NCBI GenBank assembly: GCA_037013685.1
Contig: CM072896.1
Location: forward strand, 13,899,444 to 13,963,443
DNA length: 64,000 nucleotides
Direction of reading: 5' to 3'
DNA from: Acridotheres tristis
Lineage: Eukaryota > Chordata > Aves > Passeriformes > Sturnidae
Position 1 is the first letter of the stretch; every line of letters starts with the position of its first letter. A model generated the notes under the pieces. That model saw nothing but the letters and a program-made list of their open reading frames with translations. It ran no database searches and had not been told where the DNA came from. Of the stretch, positions 12,666-25,790 are shown in pieces. Position numbers and translations under genes: made by a program.

Positions 12666-13759
12666 CTTCTGTCTCCGTGCAGTGGGTGATTTTAATCTGC
12701 CTTTTAAAGAGCTGGGAGTTCAGTCGCTGGTCTAGAATGGTGTAATGTGCCTGTAGTGCTGTGCATTCTGCAAGGAGCTTGGGGTCCTCCATCTCTTTAG
12801 TTTTTTCTTCTGGACACCAGAGGATGCCTACATGTTATGAATACTGCAGATGAGGTTATACTTGCCAGATTGGCAAATGCCAGGCTTCAGAAAAGAGGCA
12901 GCATGATAGCTTTGCTACTCTGTCCCAGCAGATCTATCTGCTGGCAGATATTTCATGTGGCTCCTGATGCTATGGCCAGCGAGGCCCCCACACTATCTGA
13001 TGATGTCTCAGCAGGGGAATGAACCAGCACTACTGTTTCACCTGATACACATCCAGCAGAGCCATCTCACAATGATCAGGTTAATGGTAGGCAGTAATAC
13101 TTAAACCAGCTTTCCATGCTGAAATAGAGATTTTTGGTTTATATTGCCAGTACCTCTAGGACTTCTTGATTGGGGACAGAGCCCCTTTGTACTCCAGTCT
13201 TTGCAAAGATAGTTGAAAACAGCAGCCCTTGCCTTGAAGATGTTTTCAGGAAATAAGTAGCAGAAGCATTTTAAGTAGTTTTGTGCCTTCTGCTGCTTTG
13301 TTAACTTTCACTTTCATTGGGTTGTATTAACCATTGGCTGGACTGTCTGCAGTTGCTTGGTGTTTTGATTTTTTCTCTTTGCATCCCAGCAAAAATCCCT
13401 GCTGACACTCTCTCAGGGTTTGTCTTGTTTCTGGAGGTTTCTCTGTTGAGGAGTTTGGCAGGGTTTTTCTCACTGTCTCTAGTAATAATTGAGGTAGTTG
13501 AGTGAGTTATGAAGAATAAGCTGGATTGATTTCCCTCTTGCAACTGGGACTAGAAAAGCTGATTGCCTTGGTGTGCAGCATGCTCAAGGCCATAAGCCAA
13601 GCTGCTATCAGTTTTACCTTCTCCTCCTGTGAAATTGCTAAAGAAAAGATGTTTTCCAGATCATGCATGTGGAACAGATGTGGCTTCTATTGCTAGATGA
13701 TTCAGCTAAGACTGGTGCCAAAACATTTTCTAGAACTCTCAGCTGGTAGTTGGGTTGAG

Positions 13760-13789
13760 AGAAGGAATAACTTGATAGAAGGAATAACT
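13760..13789 (+). repeat. 13-bp direct repeat, 17-bp period
   Basis: The 13-mer agaaggaataact occurs at 13760-13772 and again at 13777-13789, separated by four bases. This looks like a recent replication-slippage duplication of 17 bp. Confidence 0.85.
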
Positions 13790-16700
13790 GGCTGGTCTGG
13801 CTCTGCCCTCCATGTCTGTAACTGCAGCCAAGTCAGGTACAGCCCTTTGACGTGGCAAAAGTCTAAGGTGTGATGGGATGAGGGGTGCACACAGAGGTCC
13901 TGTGCCATGAGGCCAGGGAGGCATGGGAGATGTGTGTCCAGAACTGGGTGCTGCCAGCCTGGGAGCCTGAAAAGAATTCAGAAATGCATTTTCAATAGGC
14001 TTGGTTAATGTGTGGAGGTGCTTACACACAGCATGTGTGCTTCTCCCACTGCAAGTGTTTTCTTACAGTCAAATACCATCAGCATAGAGATCACTGGGGT
14101 CCTCTTGGCTAAATGTATTTCCTTCCACCTTCTGCTGAGATGGAGAAAATTCTGTTTTCATGAGTAGGAATGTGATTAGCTCACCTATTTTTCCCTTTGC
14201 AGTCACACTTGGCAGTCTCCCAGAAAGCCACTGGAATGAGCTGTTCTAAGGCTGTATGCATGCACAGAATCATGCCAGAGATGACACTGGGCAGTTGCCT
14301 GAAAGTCTGGCACAGTAAACACACATTTGTTTGTTTAAAACTTGCTTATATGTAGACTGAGGAGTGCAAAGAATGAGGAGAAGTGCTTAATCAAATTCAG
14401 CCTGTATGTCTTACCAACATGGCTCTCTGGACTTTACTTGTAAACTTACATTGTAAATTGGAGCACTTTAACCCTGAAGCTGATTAAATGTTTATGCATG
14501 GGCGAAGTCCAAGTGAGGTGTTCTGGTGGTGGTGCCTGGGGACTATAGCCCAAGGAGGAGAAACTGGTTATTTTGTAACCAATAATAGGGAAGTGTTAAT
14601 CACAAGTGCTGAACAAGACTTGGTTTTTACTGCACACAGGGCATTTGTGGGGAATACAGTGTAGCAAGTCTTGGCACTGGGAAATGTGGAGTCTATAACC
14701 TTCTGTCTATGATTGTCAGAGAAGACCTTTATGGAAAACGGTTGCAGGGCATCAGCAGTCTCCACCAGCCAGAACATGGGGTACTAGTGGCCTCACTCAT
14801 GGGTTCATCAAAGGAAGGAAATGTCTACAGGGAATGGTGGGAATTATCTCCTCTCCATGTTCCCAGAAAAACTTTAGCTCTGTCAGTCTTCTGCTGAAAT
14901 ATATACTACATTCTGCCTTAATAAAGAGAACTATAGGAAGAACTGTGGGTTTTTTTTCTGCAACTGCTGAGTCAGGAGGGGGTGGAGATGAGAAACTCAG
15001 AGTTGTCATTCTGGTCCCATGGGAAAGCAGTTCACAGCTTGGCACAATAGTTTCTCTCACTCTCTGTCCTCTGGGAGCTCATGCTATGCTTTAGCAGCCC
15101 TGTCTACCTTCCATGAGAATTAGGATACCTCGTTATTACTCTTTGGTTCTGGACTGTGGTCTATAAACCAGATGTCCTGTGGCAGTGAGCAAAGCAGCCA
15201 AAAAAGCTGTCTCTATCCAGTGCCACTGCTACAGCTCCTGGTAATTTGGAAGAGGTTGAGTGTGGCAGGGCTTGGGCTACTGCACACTGTTATAGGTAAC
15301 CTTGGTGTTCTGTGGGAGGTGGGTTCTTTTGAACAGCGGGTGGTGCTCCTCACACTCTGTAGCTGCCTGGGGAGGGGATAGTGTTTGCACACTCTGCCAT
15401 GCCTCTTTCTGTGTAGTTATTTAATAAGGCAGTTGGGGTCCCAGTTGTGTTCTGGCTTTTGTGCTTAAAATGTCTGTTCTCTATCCAGCCACAGGAGATT
15501 TTCATGCAGCTCAAAGTTCAGGGGCTGATGCTTTCAAAGCAGGAGGCTTGATGTCCTTTCTGTCAGCAAAATCTTGCCAAGGTTCTTTCACTTTTTTTCC
15601 AGGAAGGCTCTTTCCTACCTTTGCCTGTGTCTGAGCAAAAGGCGGCACCAAGTGGCAAAGAGACTGGGCTCATGCTGCAGGGCTTTAATGGCAGTTCAGT
15701 CGCATCTCTTGCATTTTTTGTTGATGCTCATGGAAGAGCTTGCAATATGGGCTGGGTTAATAGTGCTTTTGTGTTGTTACCAAGTTCTTATTAATGATAG
15801 AGTACTTTACAGCCCCTGGAATTTCACTCAAAAGTGCATGCATGCTTTGGTCCTATGCAGTAAAATGCTATTATGTTGCAGACTGAGGTGTACCTTGATA
15901 GGTGAAAAACCACCTAGTAACCACAAACGCAATCCCAGCTGGATACAAAGATGAAGTAAAATGTATTTACAAAGTTTTTGTTATTTTTGCGACAAAGATT
16001 CTGAATTAAATCACGGGTGCTATTTGGATAAAGAGGCTGTTTCATGTATTCCAAGTGCGAAAGTTTTTAGTCACACTCTGAATAAGTTGCTGAAATATCA
16101 GAAGTTTGCAGTTTCCTCCCTAGTTCTGTAACCATTGAATGGTGGAGAGGATAGAGTAAGCAAAAAATATTCTTTGGAGGAAACTAATTTCTCTCTGCTC
16201 CACCTCTTCCTGTGAGCAAAAGGAGGGGGAAGGCACAATGAAGACATCTGTTCCTTTGAACCCACTCACAGGCTTGCTTGGCAATAAAACTAGGGGAGAG
16301 GAGGAGAAGATACTGGTGCTGTTCAAGTGGTTGCTAATCGCTTTGAGTACTGAGGGGGTGAGCTTTTCTCATGTTGACCTTCTTAGGAGATATTGAAAAG
16401 AAGCTGGCACTGACCTCTACCAGGATTTAAATCCAGGAGACTCAGAATCTCTTTGTGCCCCTTTCAAAAAGGAGATGAATCTCTGTGGTAGCCACGATCT
16501 CCCCTTGCCTCAGGGTAGGCACCTCAGCTGTACTGACCCAGATACTGTGCTCTCGTCTCCTGGATAGCCCTTCACTGCCTGTGAATCACCATGATCGGGG
16601 CTGCAGCAAACTAAATGGGAGTCCTGCAGATAAAAAAATTACTCTGTGCCCTGAACTCAAAGCATGCCCTGCCTCCCATCCACACTTTGCTCTTGTTATG

Positions 16701-17584
16701 TGTAGTGCTTAAAACCTTGTGTCTGTAACACAGAGCTGCAGGGTCCTCCCCATCCCCCCACTCCTCCTGCCTAATCTCATTGTGCTGCTTAGTCACAGCA
16801 AAGACCCCTCTAATGGGTTTAAGTGGCCGTGCTCCTGCCTGGCTGTGCTGTGCTTTCTGTCCAGCCTGGGATGGTGTGTGTAAGGAAAAGATGAGGCTGC
16901 ACACATCTACTGCCTCCGAGTCCTCCTGAGTGTCAGCAGGTGCCTGCATGAAGATTAGGTTTCCCTCTAAGTTTCATATCTGGAAACAAAAGCCTGTTAA
17001 AAAATGCCAAGGGGGTGATAGATGATTCTCAAATAAAATGTGGCCAAGAACGCCTCCATGAACTCAGCCACAGAAGGCAGGGGCAGATGGTTCCTTGCGA
17101 GCCTTTCCAGGCCTTAAAAGTGTCTTAAGGCATAAACCAGTGGTTGTGGCACACACTGGCGCTGGTAAGGCTGATGAGGGACATTTTTCAGCTGTGGATT
17201 TTGAGTCTTCTCTATATTCTTCCATGTCATTCTCCCTTAGCTAGAGAGGAGCTCTCAGGGAAGGGCCGTCTGGGAGCTGGTATAAAGTATATAAGCCTGG
17301 AATGTTTGTTCAGAGTGGGAATGGTTCTGCCTTAACCAAAGGTAACAAGCAGGCAGCTGCTAAAGAGAAGAAAGATGGCTTTGTGAGGTGATGCAAGGAG
17401 CAAATTTGCCAAACAACACATTGGAGGAGAAATAGGGACTTTGTTGCTGTAGGCAGCACTGGAACATGATGATGTGATTTAAAGTTATGGGGTTCTCTAA
17501 TTTGTGGCTATAAACCATAGGAACATATGTAATAGAGGTGAGAAAAGGCTACGGGAGCCCCCCAAAAACCTTCCTAAACTGGGA

Positions 17585-17610
17585 GTTATGTCACTAATTG
17601 GTGACATAAC
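17585..17610. repeat. Perfect inverted repeat, 10-bp arms and 6-bp spacer
   Basis: The arms GTTATGTCAC (17585-17594) and GTGACATAAC (17601-17610) are exact reverse complements around the spacer TAATTG. The symmetry stops at the next base on each side. It could be a dimeric transcription-factor site (each arm holds a TGACATAA-like bZIP half element), a small stem-loop, or a mobile-element remnant. No flanking target duplication was seen. Confidence 0.9.
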
Positions 17611-20600
17611 ATTAAGGAAAAAGAGAGCACCACATCATAACAGTGCATAGAGTGTGAAGTTGAGCAAGGCAGCAGGGCTAGGCTGCTGCAGGGGCTTGAA
17701 AAGGAACGAATCAAACATTGACAGAAGAGAGGCAAGTGAGGCTGGTAAAGCAATAGGCAAGAGCAGAAGCTGGTACTGAATTAATCTTGTGAGCTAAACA
17801 GGAGTTTGTTTCAGAATTATCACTTGAAATATTAAGCCATGGTATCTAAGGTGTTAAATGCAGTGTTCCTAATAGGCACAGTTGTCCCACACCCCAAGGA
17901 CCCTCTGACTGCAGGATTGAAAAAAATAACCACCAGAAAGAGCCCTGTGTTTCTCCACACACTGTTTTGATCCATCTTCTCTCACCTATGGCATGGAGCA
18001 TTTTGGGGTAATGCAAAGAGCCTTTGGAGACAGATTCACCCTTAACAAGAAGATTAAGTGGGACAACCCAGCACTCCTATGTCACTAAGCTCCAGAGGAG
18101 GAGGCAAGTGCCTCTAAACAACAGAAGACTGCTTGATGTCCGCACAAAAGCATGTAGTGCATGCAAGAGGTATTATCAAGGGAGAGGGACACAAAGAGGA
18201 TGCAACTGATGGGAGACAGACCACAAAAACATCATATGTGTACTTGTCTGTAGGTGAAGTGAGCAGCAGAGTGGGAGAACGTTGCTTCAAGGAAACCACC
18301 TGAGGTTGAGGATGGAGCTGCTCTATCATTAAATACCTGGCAGCACCACAAGCTGGTGTGATCATGCAGATGGGCACTGTAGCACTATGTTTGCTTAGCT
18401 TGAAAAGCAGAGCTATGAGCAGAGACAAGCAGGATGGAAGGAAGGAAATTAAGGTGAAAGTAAGTTCCTTTATAATAAATGCATTATGGTGGTTAAAGGG
18501 GAGTGGCAGATCTCTCAGTAATAAGTTGCAGCACATTTCCTAGGCTGGGTCGGCTTTAGTTTCAGCAGAGATAGAAAACAGAGCAGAGCAAAGAACAGGT
18601 CAGATTAAAGGGGATACTCTGTCTACACAATGAGTAGAAATTCAGGCTGGTAGGCTTTACTGGGCTGTCTGGGAAAAGTTGTGCTAACTTGAGGAGCTCT
18701 CCTCATCCTTGAAACACATTGCGTATCTGGAATAAGTGTGAACACAAAAAATGCAAAACTTAGCCAATTTTATTCATCTGTCAGGGCACTACATGGGATC
18801 AGACTTCACAACAGTTTTTAGAGGAGGTTACAACACTGCCTAAAAGAGATTACTGCATTAATAGTTACTATTGTATGCAACAGTGGTAAGTTTGGACTCT
18901 ACTGTGTGCTGGGACTTAGAGAACTCTTGAAAGAAAAGACTGGAAAACAGAACCTATGAAGTATTACTCTCCTTTGTCCTTTTGTGAAGTGCTAGCCTTG
19001 GGCCTGAAATGCCCTGGGTGGAAAAATTACTTCGAATAACTCATGATGCTGCTGACTTCATGGACGTGAAATCTCTGTGCACCACTGCTCTCCTTTCTCG
19101 TTGCCTTTCAAGACAGAGCTTGGTACAGATCCATGTGGAGCTTCTAGGAAGAGCAAACAAAGGGTTGCAGTAGTGTCCTGGAAGCTGCTGCCTGGCCCCC
19201 AGACCTCTCTAGTTAGGGGTGGAGTCCAGCTTTGGGAGCTTGCACTCAGATTCCCTGTGAGACCCCTGTCAGATGGTTCCTCAGGAATGTGAGTAGCTGC
19301 TCTGCTCCACAGAGCATAAGGTCCCAGCCACCGTGTAGGGAGCCACAGAGCTGTTGGGCACTGCTTTGGAGGACATGGGGGCTCAGTGCTGCTGTCAGCT
19401 GCCTGGGATCCAGGATGGAAGCAGGTTCTGGGGAGTGCCACCCCGCAGGCTGTGAGCAGTAATCCTATTTGCTGTCTTGTGGTAGCACAGTAAGGAGAAA
19501 CCTCAGAGACTTTCATCCTCTCCTGAAATAACCAGACAGCTGGCTTTACAGGCAGAAGGGTGGGCTCAGTCGGCAATTGCTTCTTCTCTGAGGTGTTTGT
19601 AGCTCTAGCCTGAGTGATACATAGCAGGGTGGGATGGACAGGGAAAGTGGATTTAACTACCTTTAGTCCTGACAACATTCTTCTATTACAGCTCTTCTTA
19701 CAAATCTCCCTTACATCAACTTCAATTTAGCAATGCACAAGTCAGACATAGTTTGTCAGTTCTCTCCCCTGGAGCAGGGTTTGTTAGCCAGCAGTGCCAG
19801 AAGGGATGTGTGTGCCCTGGTGCCTTCTTCCCTTTGCCCCAGTCTCTGTTCTGCAGTGGGACTTGTCTGAGCTGATTATACTCATACCATTTACAGAAGC
19901 ACTCTGCCCAGACTTGTCATTGCCTGGTAGTGAAGAGTTTTTTCTGATCATCAGGCCTGGATCAGAAGATCATCTTTCTCTTCCTTGTAAAGCAGCCATA
20001 GAGCAGCCCAAACTGTTAAGATAGTCCTTTAGGAAAGAAATGGCTTAGAATAATGAACTGACTCATGGCATTTGTGACTGCAATCCAGAAGGAGTTTCCT
20101 CTAGGTGCTTTACTCCTTTTTCTCCAGAAGGGAATGACAGTGAATGGGGTAGAAGGAGTGATATGATAGGAATTTTGGTTGTCTTCCACGCTGCAAAAGA
20201 ATTACAGGCACTAATAAACTTATCAGGTGGCCACTGAAATGCAAGTATTTCTCATGACCCATAGTTGCAGCATGGAGCTTGTTGCCCCATGAGACATGAA
20301 GGTTAAAATACAAATGGGTTTAAAAGGAATTGTACAAATTTATAGACAATTTGCCTCACAATCAAAGTGACTATTTCGCACTTACAAGGCTACATGCAGA
20401 AACCTCTAAGCCACGCACTGCTGAAAGCTGGGGAAGGTGTGTCAGAGGAGGTATTGCTGTAGGCCACTCTGCCTTTTCACACTTGCCCCTGAAGTTTCTA
20501 CTCTGTGTCATTGTCAGACAGTCCATGGTCGATGAAATGACCCAGGATTGTTTTTCTAGTGTTGTTGAACACTGCCTGTTTCTTTGCCACGATGTCTCTC

Positions 20601-21601
20601 CCACCCTGCCATTTTTGCCTTCCACACAGGCTTGGCACACTGGCATCCCAGTCAGAGCCTGCTTGTGTGAGGCATCACCCTAATGAGTACTGGAGCTCAC
20701 AAGTTCCTTCTTCACACAAGCAGGGCAGCTGCTCCAGTGTGGGTGAGAGAGGAAAAGTAGATGCAAGTATCATGAGGAATAACAGTGTTTAAAAATAAAA
20801 GGCACAGCCATTCAGTTGTGCAGACACATCAGCTGCTTGGCTTTTTTCACATGTGTGAGCTTCTTTGATGTAGCTGCTGTTGTATTTTGCAGCTCGATAC
20901 CTTCTCATTCCTTCCTCATTTTTTGAGCCCTTGTCTCCAGCACTTTGACTAAATGAATCTCCAAGTATGTTAAAGAGATAAATGCATGTTTTCTGGCTTC
21001 TTAAACAACCCTTACTCAGAGCAGTGGAATTTAAAGTATATTATCCACCCCCTTTTCAGAGCCTCTTTTTAAGGGGCTTGGATATGGAACTCAAGAGTTC
21101 TAACAGGGAGGTAGTACTGCTGTTTGACCAGTGTCTGAATGTGTGGCTTGTACAACACAGATCCCTTTCTCTGAAACCAGTCAGGGATGTGCTCTGTGGG
21201 GCACAGTCTTTCTTAAGAATTTTGATTCAAAACATGTAATTCAAAAAGCTTGTTTTGCTGAAACGAACATTATGACCAAACATGAACAGCTCTTCGTTTG
21301 TGGGCCTGATTGCTGGTGTGTTTCTCTACCTTCCTCTCCTCCACCCACTGTCATCTCTGCTAATTGATTTTCATCAGTTTTATCTAACACATATTAGTAG
21401 ACAGGAATATTGTCAGCCGTTCATTAGATTTCTGTTGAAATGGCTTTTTCCATGGCAGGAAGTTCAGGCTCTGGTGTCCATTCTGTAAAACCTCAGAGTG
21501 GAAATAGACTTCCCACACTGGCAATCTGCTGCAGTTGGATATCTTTTGGCAAAGGGCTCCTGACAGTGTTCAGTACTGGCTTTTTTCCTCCCACCCAACT
21601 C

Positions 21602-21643
<42 letters not shown>

Positions 21644-24600
21644 CCCCACACATGCTGGGTTTCTATTACAGTTCTATTTCTGATGCCCCGCCCTTGCTCT
21701 GCCCCTGTCACCTTAGCACCCACCACAGGGCTTTGAGTGAGACTTTCAAACACACATTGGGTCAGCTTCTTCACCTCCAACAGCAGGTGACAGAGATGGC
21801 TGGGTTGATTTTTAGGGCTATACATATGTGTTAGGTTGCCCTAGTGTGTTTCTGTGACTTTAGAAGCCTGTGTGCTCACAGGTCATAAAATACTGGTCTA
21901 TATGCTACAAAAACTTGCCACTTCAAGCTCTTTGCATTCTGCTAGGACTGCTTATATATATCACCTAAACTCTCTTCTCAAAACATCACATTAACATGTG
22001 GCTGTCCTCAAAAGCTGCATGCATCACCTTTCTGGCGTATGCAAAAGTGGTGCTATTGATTTTACCTTAGCTTTATTCCTTAGATGGTCATGAGTTCGTG
22101 TCTTTATTCCTGGTTATTTATTATTTGCAATGTCCAGCTGTGTTACCTCATTGCCTACCCCATTCTGTGATCAGCTCTTCCCTTCTAGTAGGAAAGAAAA
22201 TAAGCACATGCAGTCTGCATTACAAATCACTGTGTGCTGGTGTGTCTTGGCATTGAGAGTAGAGCTGTTCTGCACTTCTGTGTCTTGTGAAAGCTCAGAG
22301 TAAATGTTTTATAGGATCCAACCCACTTCCCACTTAATGGAAAAAAATCTTATTGGTTTCAGTGGTGTATGGATCAGTCTTCTAATCCTATGAAGGAATG
22401 TAGCTGTATTCTTCTGTGGATTTTAGCATGACTGTATGCTGAATGCCATAATGACTGCTGCAATATTAGCCTGCATATTTTCCATCGAGGTGTGAAATCA
22501 TCTTGATGTTTGGAACTGCTCAGATATTTTTCTAACCTACTGCTTATCTCTGCATGGGAGCAGCGTGTTGTAATAGCCTTAGGACTGACTGAATATTGCA
22601 TGCTACTGGACTATGAGTTTTCCCTTAATCCAGGGGATTCCTGCAGTCTTTTTGAAAACAAGAATAGGGCAAGGGGAGAAGGATGTGAGAAAGATTTTTT
22701 TAAAGGAGTTTTTAATGAACCTTTGCAGACTATCAGTTAGGTATTAGAGATCTGTTACTGTGGTTTTCTATATAAACTGACTGATGTCTTATTTTGAAGT
22801 CACGTTGTAGATTTCCATCATGTTTTTAGTCTTTGAAGCATTATTGAAACGTAGCTAAATGCTACCAAGAAATTTTCACTAACATACAATATATGCTGTC
22901 TCTGACAAATATTTCAATATAATAGTTAAATACTTTTGGCAGGAGTGCTTCATTTGCACAGTGATTTAGAAAAGCATTTAAAAATAATTTTTGTGTGTTA
23001 TTACCTCCTGTATCAAGACTCACAGTAAAATTCCGTGTGGTGGGTTACTTTCTCTGCTTCTGCACTGGGCCTGTTGCTTTCATGCAATGCCAAAATAGTG
23101 ACTCCATGTATTAATGTCATATTTTCTATAAAGAACAATCTTAATAAAACCAAGATCATACAACTTCCACTTCACTTTTCTGTGGATAAATCTTTTCTTT
23201 TTCTATCTGGGTAACTTCTGACCGTGTTTAGTTTTCCTTGGAACTGGCAGCTCCCACTACTGATATGTCATTTCACTCAAACAGCTTTGGAAATAATTTC
23301 CTTTACATGGCAGAGTGGTTGCATGTCCCTTCAGGGTGGTGGAGGGCACAAGCTACAGTATGCTGGCTGCCTTGTTTCAGTTCCTGTTTCAGATGGATTT
23401 TTTGCTGTAATGTTCCATTTCTGCAGACCACTTGTCAATCTTCTGGTATCCTTTGCATGGCAGTGGGAGAGCTAAATGCCACTGAGTCAAAGGGTTAAAC
23501 AGATTGTGAGGATCAGCTGCAATGGCTGAATGGGGCAGTTGAAGATCATGGCTGAAAATTTGGTACCCTGAAGTTTTAGTGGCCTTGTCTAGCACTATAA
23601 CAATTGCTTTTTGTACCTGGACATGCCTTTGACTTTTTTCTGTGGTGACACAGAGTTCCTTTCATGGGCTCATCCCAGAACACTGATGGCATCAGGGTAA
23701 CAAGATGTATCAATAGTGTCTTCCCAGGTCTGGCTGGTAGATGAGAGCAGACCTTCCTTAAGCAACTCCTGCTTTTTCTGTGTGTTCTTGCTCTGTGACC
23801 CATCTATGGCAATGAGCTGTAGAGCCCTGCCGTCCATCCCCTGTGTGCATGTGGAAATAGCAGCTTCCAGGCCACCGATGGTGACAGCCTGGGGAGAATT
23901 GTCTTGGCACAAGGAGTGCAGAAGTGCTTCACTGGTATTTGGTGCCAGATGTCTTCTTATTTCTGACTGCTGGAATAATGCCAGCTCTGGGGTGGGTGTG
24001 GAAAAAGGGATTTGGGCAGTTAAATGCGGGAAGGGGAAGAGAGGTCAGGCCTGGCAGTTCCTCAGTGCCTTACAGGATCTTCTTACAGCAGAAGCTTTAA
24101 GGGACTGTCTTGCTGCAAGACCCATGGGCAGTCCTATGATCTGTCCCCAAATGCATTGTTATGTTCCTTTTTAAATAACGGTGTGAAATACATGGGAGTC
24201 TGGCATTGCACGTGCTTGGCATGAACAGAGCCAAAAACATGCCATGGGAATCATGCTCATCCTGGGAAGTCTGGCCGGCAGCACAATTGAAGCAAGTCAG
24301 ATATGGATCACAGGGTCAGGATAACGATTAGTCCTACCCTTCCCCCTAGTTGTAATTAGCTGTGGTGATGTCACCCTCTGTTCTAACTTCTCACTGGCAT
24401 TAATTACAGAGCTGCAAATTTCCTGCCTTTCTCTTCTAATTGCTCTCTGGGAAACTCAGAGTTTACACCCTCTGTTCAATGTCTGCCAGCAACCTTCCAC
24501 ATGACATGCTCCAGGGCCTCACCTCTGGCCTGTAGAACTGTCTGGAAATAGGCTTGTTTGGGGTTCTTGCTCAGATGCATTTCTGAATGTGAACATTTCT

Positions 24601-25540
24601 GGTTAGGAATAACTCCTATGCGTCTCTTCAGCTTGTGTCCTTTCATCCCATTTCATTTTGCATTCAGTCTTATGGAGGAAAAAGTGTTCAAACCCTGCGA
24701 AGAAGTTAACCTTCCCTTTAAGAGAATTCTGTCCCTCACTAGATTACCCTGTTTCTATTGGAGATAAATTCTCTACTGGTGAGACAGGGTTTGGGAAATC
24801 TAAACTGGTGTGGTTTTACAGGGCTTGAATGGTCTGGGATGCTCTGGTCCTGTGAGGACCCTACAGCCCTTGGCTTGGACTCCAGCTGCTTGAGGGGCTG
24901 TGGCTTGAACCCAACCAGTAGTGGCTTGTAATCTGTGACCCATGGACTCTCATGAGCCCTATGCAGCCTGTAATCACTAGGGTCAAATGGAAAGAGTGAG
25001 CCAGTACTGGTAGGGGGATGTGGGAAGGACGTGACAGTGATTGCAGTAAGAGTTATCAGGGGAGAGAAGGATGAGCTGTTGAGGACAAGTGACATCCTGG
25101 GGGACAGGAATGTGTCAGCATGAACTGGCTGGATCCCACCAGTTGGGAGTGGGCAGTCCTGGTTAAGTGCTGACACTCGAGGTCTGCCCTGTCTAGCCCT
25201 GAGGCAGGCTGGTGCTGAGGGAAGGAAAGCAGCCTGTCCCCTGTGTCTGGGTGCTCCTCTGAGTGTGTGGGTGAGCAGGGTTGCCTGGACCCACAGGCAG
25301 GTTCCCCAGATAGTTCTGTGCTCTCTGTAGAAGCTCATGTGTTGTAGAACCAAGGTTCTACACTAATACCTATTTAGAGAGGATCATAAAAGCTCAGTCC
25401 AGATCCTGTTCTGAGGAAGCTAAATCCAGAGCATCCATGCCCCTGATCTTTATACTTGTTTTGCAGTCATTTATTTTCCTGGATGACTTTTCAGCCTTGT
25501 GCATTTTGCTCTGTGCAGACCTCAGCAAGGTGGCCTTGTG
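17611..25540. other. Intronic sequence, one microsatellite
   Basis: No exon or transposon recognised. It contains the (AC)n microsatellite at 21605. Minus-strand open frames at 19058-19678 (206 codons) and 24739-25353 (204 codons) have no recognisable domain, are rich in Ser/Pro/Leu as expected for chance frames, and are not annotated as genes. Confidence 0.5.
21605..21652 (+). repeat. (AC)n microsatellite
   Basis: Sixteen uninterrupted AC units (21605-21636), followed by an interrupted tail gcacacaccccacaca. Long uninterrupted dinucleotide runs are usually length-polymorphic. It creates spurious His-Thr or Val-Cys open frames on the two strands. Confidence 0.97.
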
Positions 25541-25559
25541 ACTTCTTCAGTCAAGCATC

Positions 25560-25790
25560 TCCCAGTCATTCCTCCTTTTATTTTGGGGTGCGTTATGACA
25601 ATAAACATCATCATTAACATGAGGGGGAACATATCCCATAATCAGGAACCTTCTGTTTGGAGAGAAGTGTTTATTATACACAACTTGTTAGGGAGTGTCA
25701 ATCAACCAGGCTCCCTTTGTTACTCCATAATGCATCATTAATGATGGCTGCTGCTGTGCATTTAATTTCATTGCACACAAGGGCCTTGTC
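25560..25790. promoter_or_regulatory. Candidate conserved enhancer, homeodomain palindrome
   Basis: AT-rich block with dense homeodomain-type and POU-like words. A perfect 14-bp palindrome CATCATTAATGATG lies at 25733-25746, containing back-to-back ATTA/TAAT cores. Nearby are CATCATCATTAACATG around 25608, GTGTCAATCAACC around 25697 (a TCAATCA PBX/HOX-like word), ATAATGCAT around 25728 and GTGCATTTAATTTCATTG around 25757. This composition is typical of vertebrate developmental enhancers. Whether it is conserved across birds and mammals cannot be judged here. Confidence 0.4.

Larger units (their letters stand above)
10401..17580. other. Intronic sequence, simple repeats only
   Basis: No gene or mobile element recognised. 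It contains a T21 homopolymer (12645-12665) and a short local duplication (13760-13789). Open frames are short and show no domain signatures. Confidence 0.5.

Noticed and set aside
19058..19678. 206-codon minus-strand open frame
   Set aside because: No recognisable domain, and competing open frames on the + strand.
21464..21834. Open frames with runs of His-Thr or Val-Cys
   Set aside because: Translation of the (AC)n microsatellite on the two strands.
24739..25353. 204-codon minus-strand open frame
   Set aside because: Ser/Pro/Leu-rich translation without family resemblance. Judged chance.
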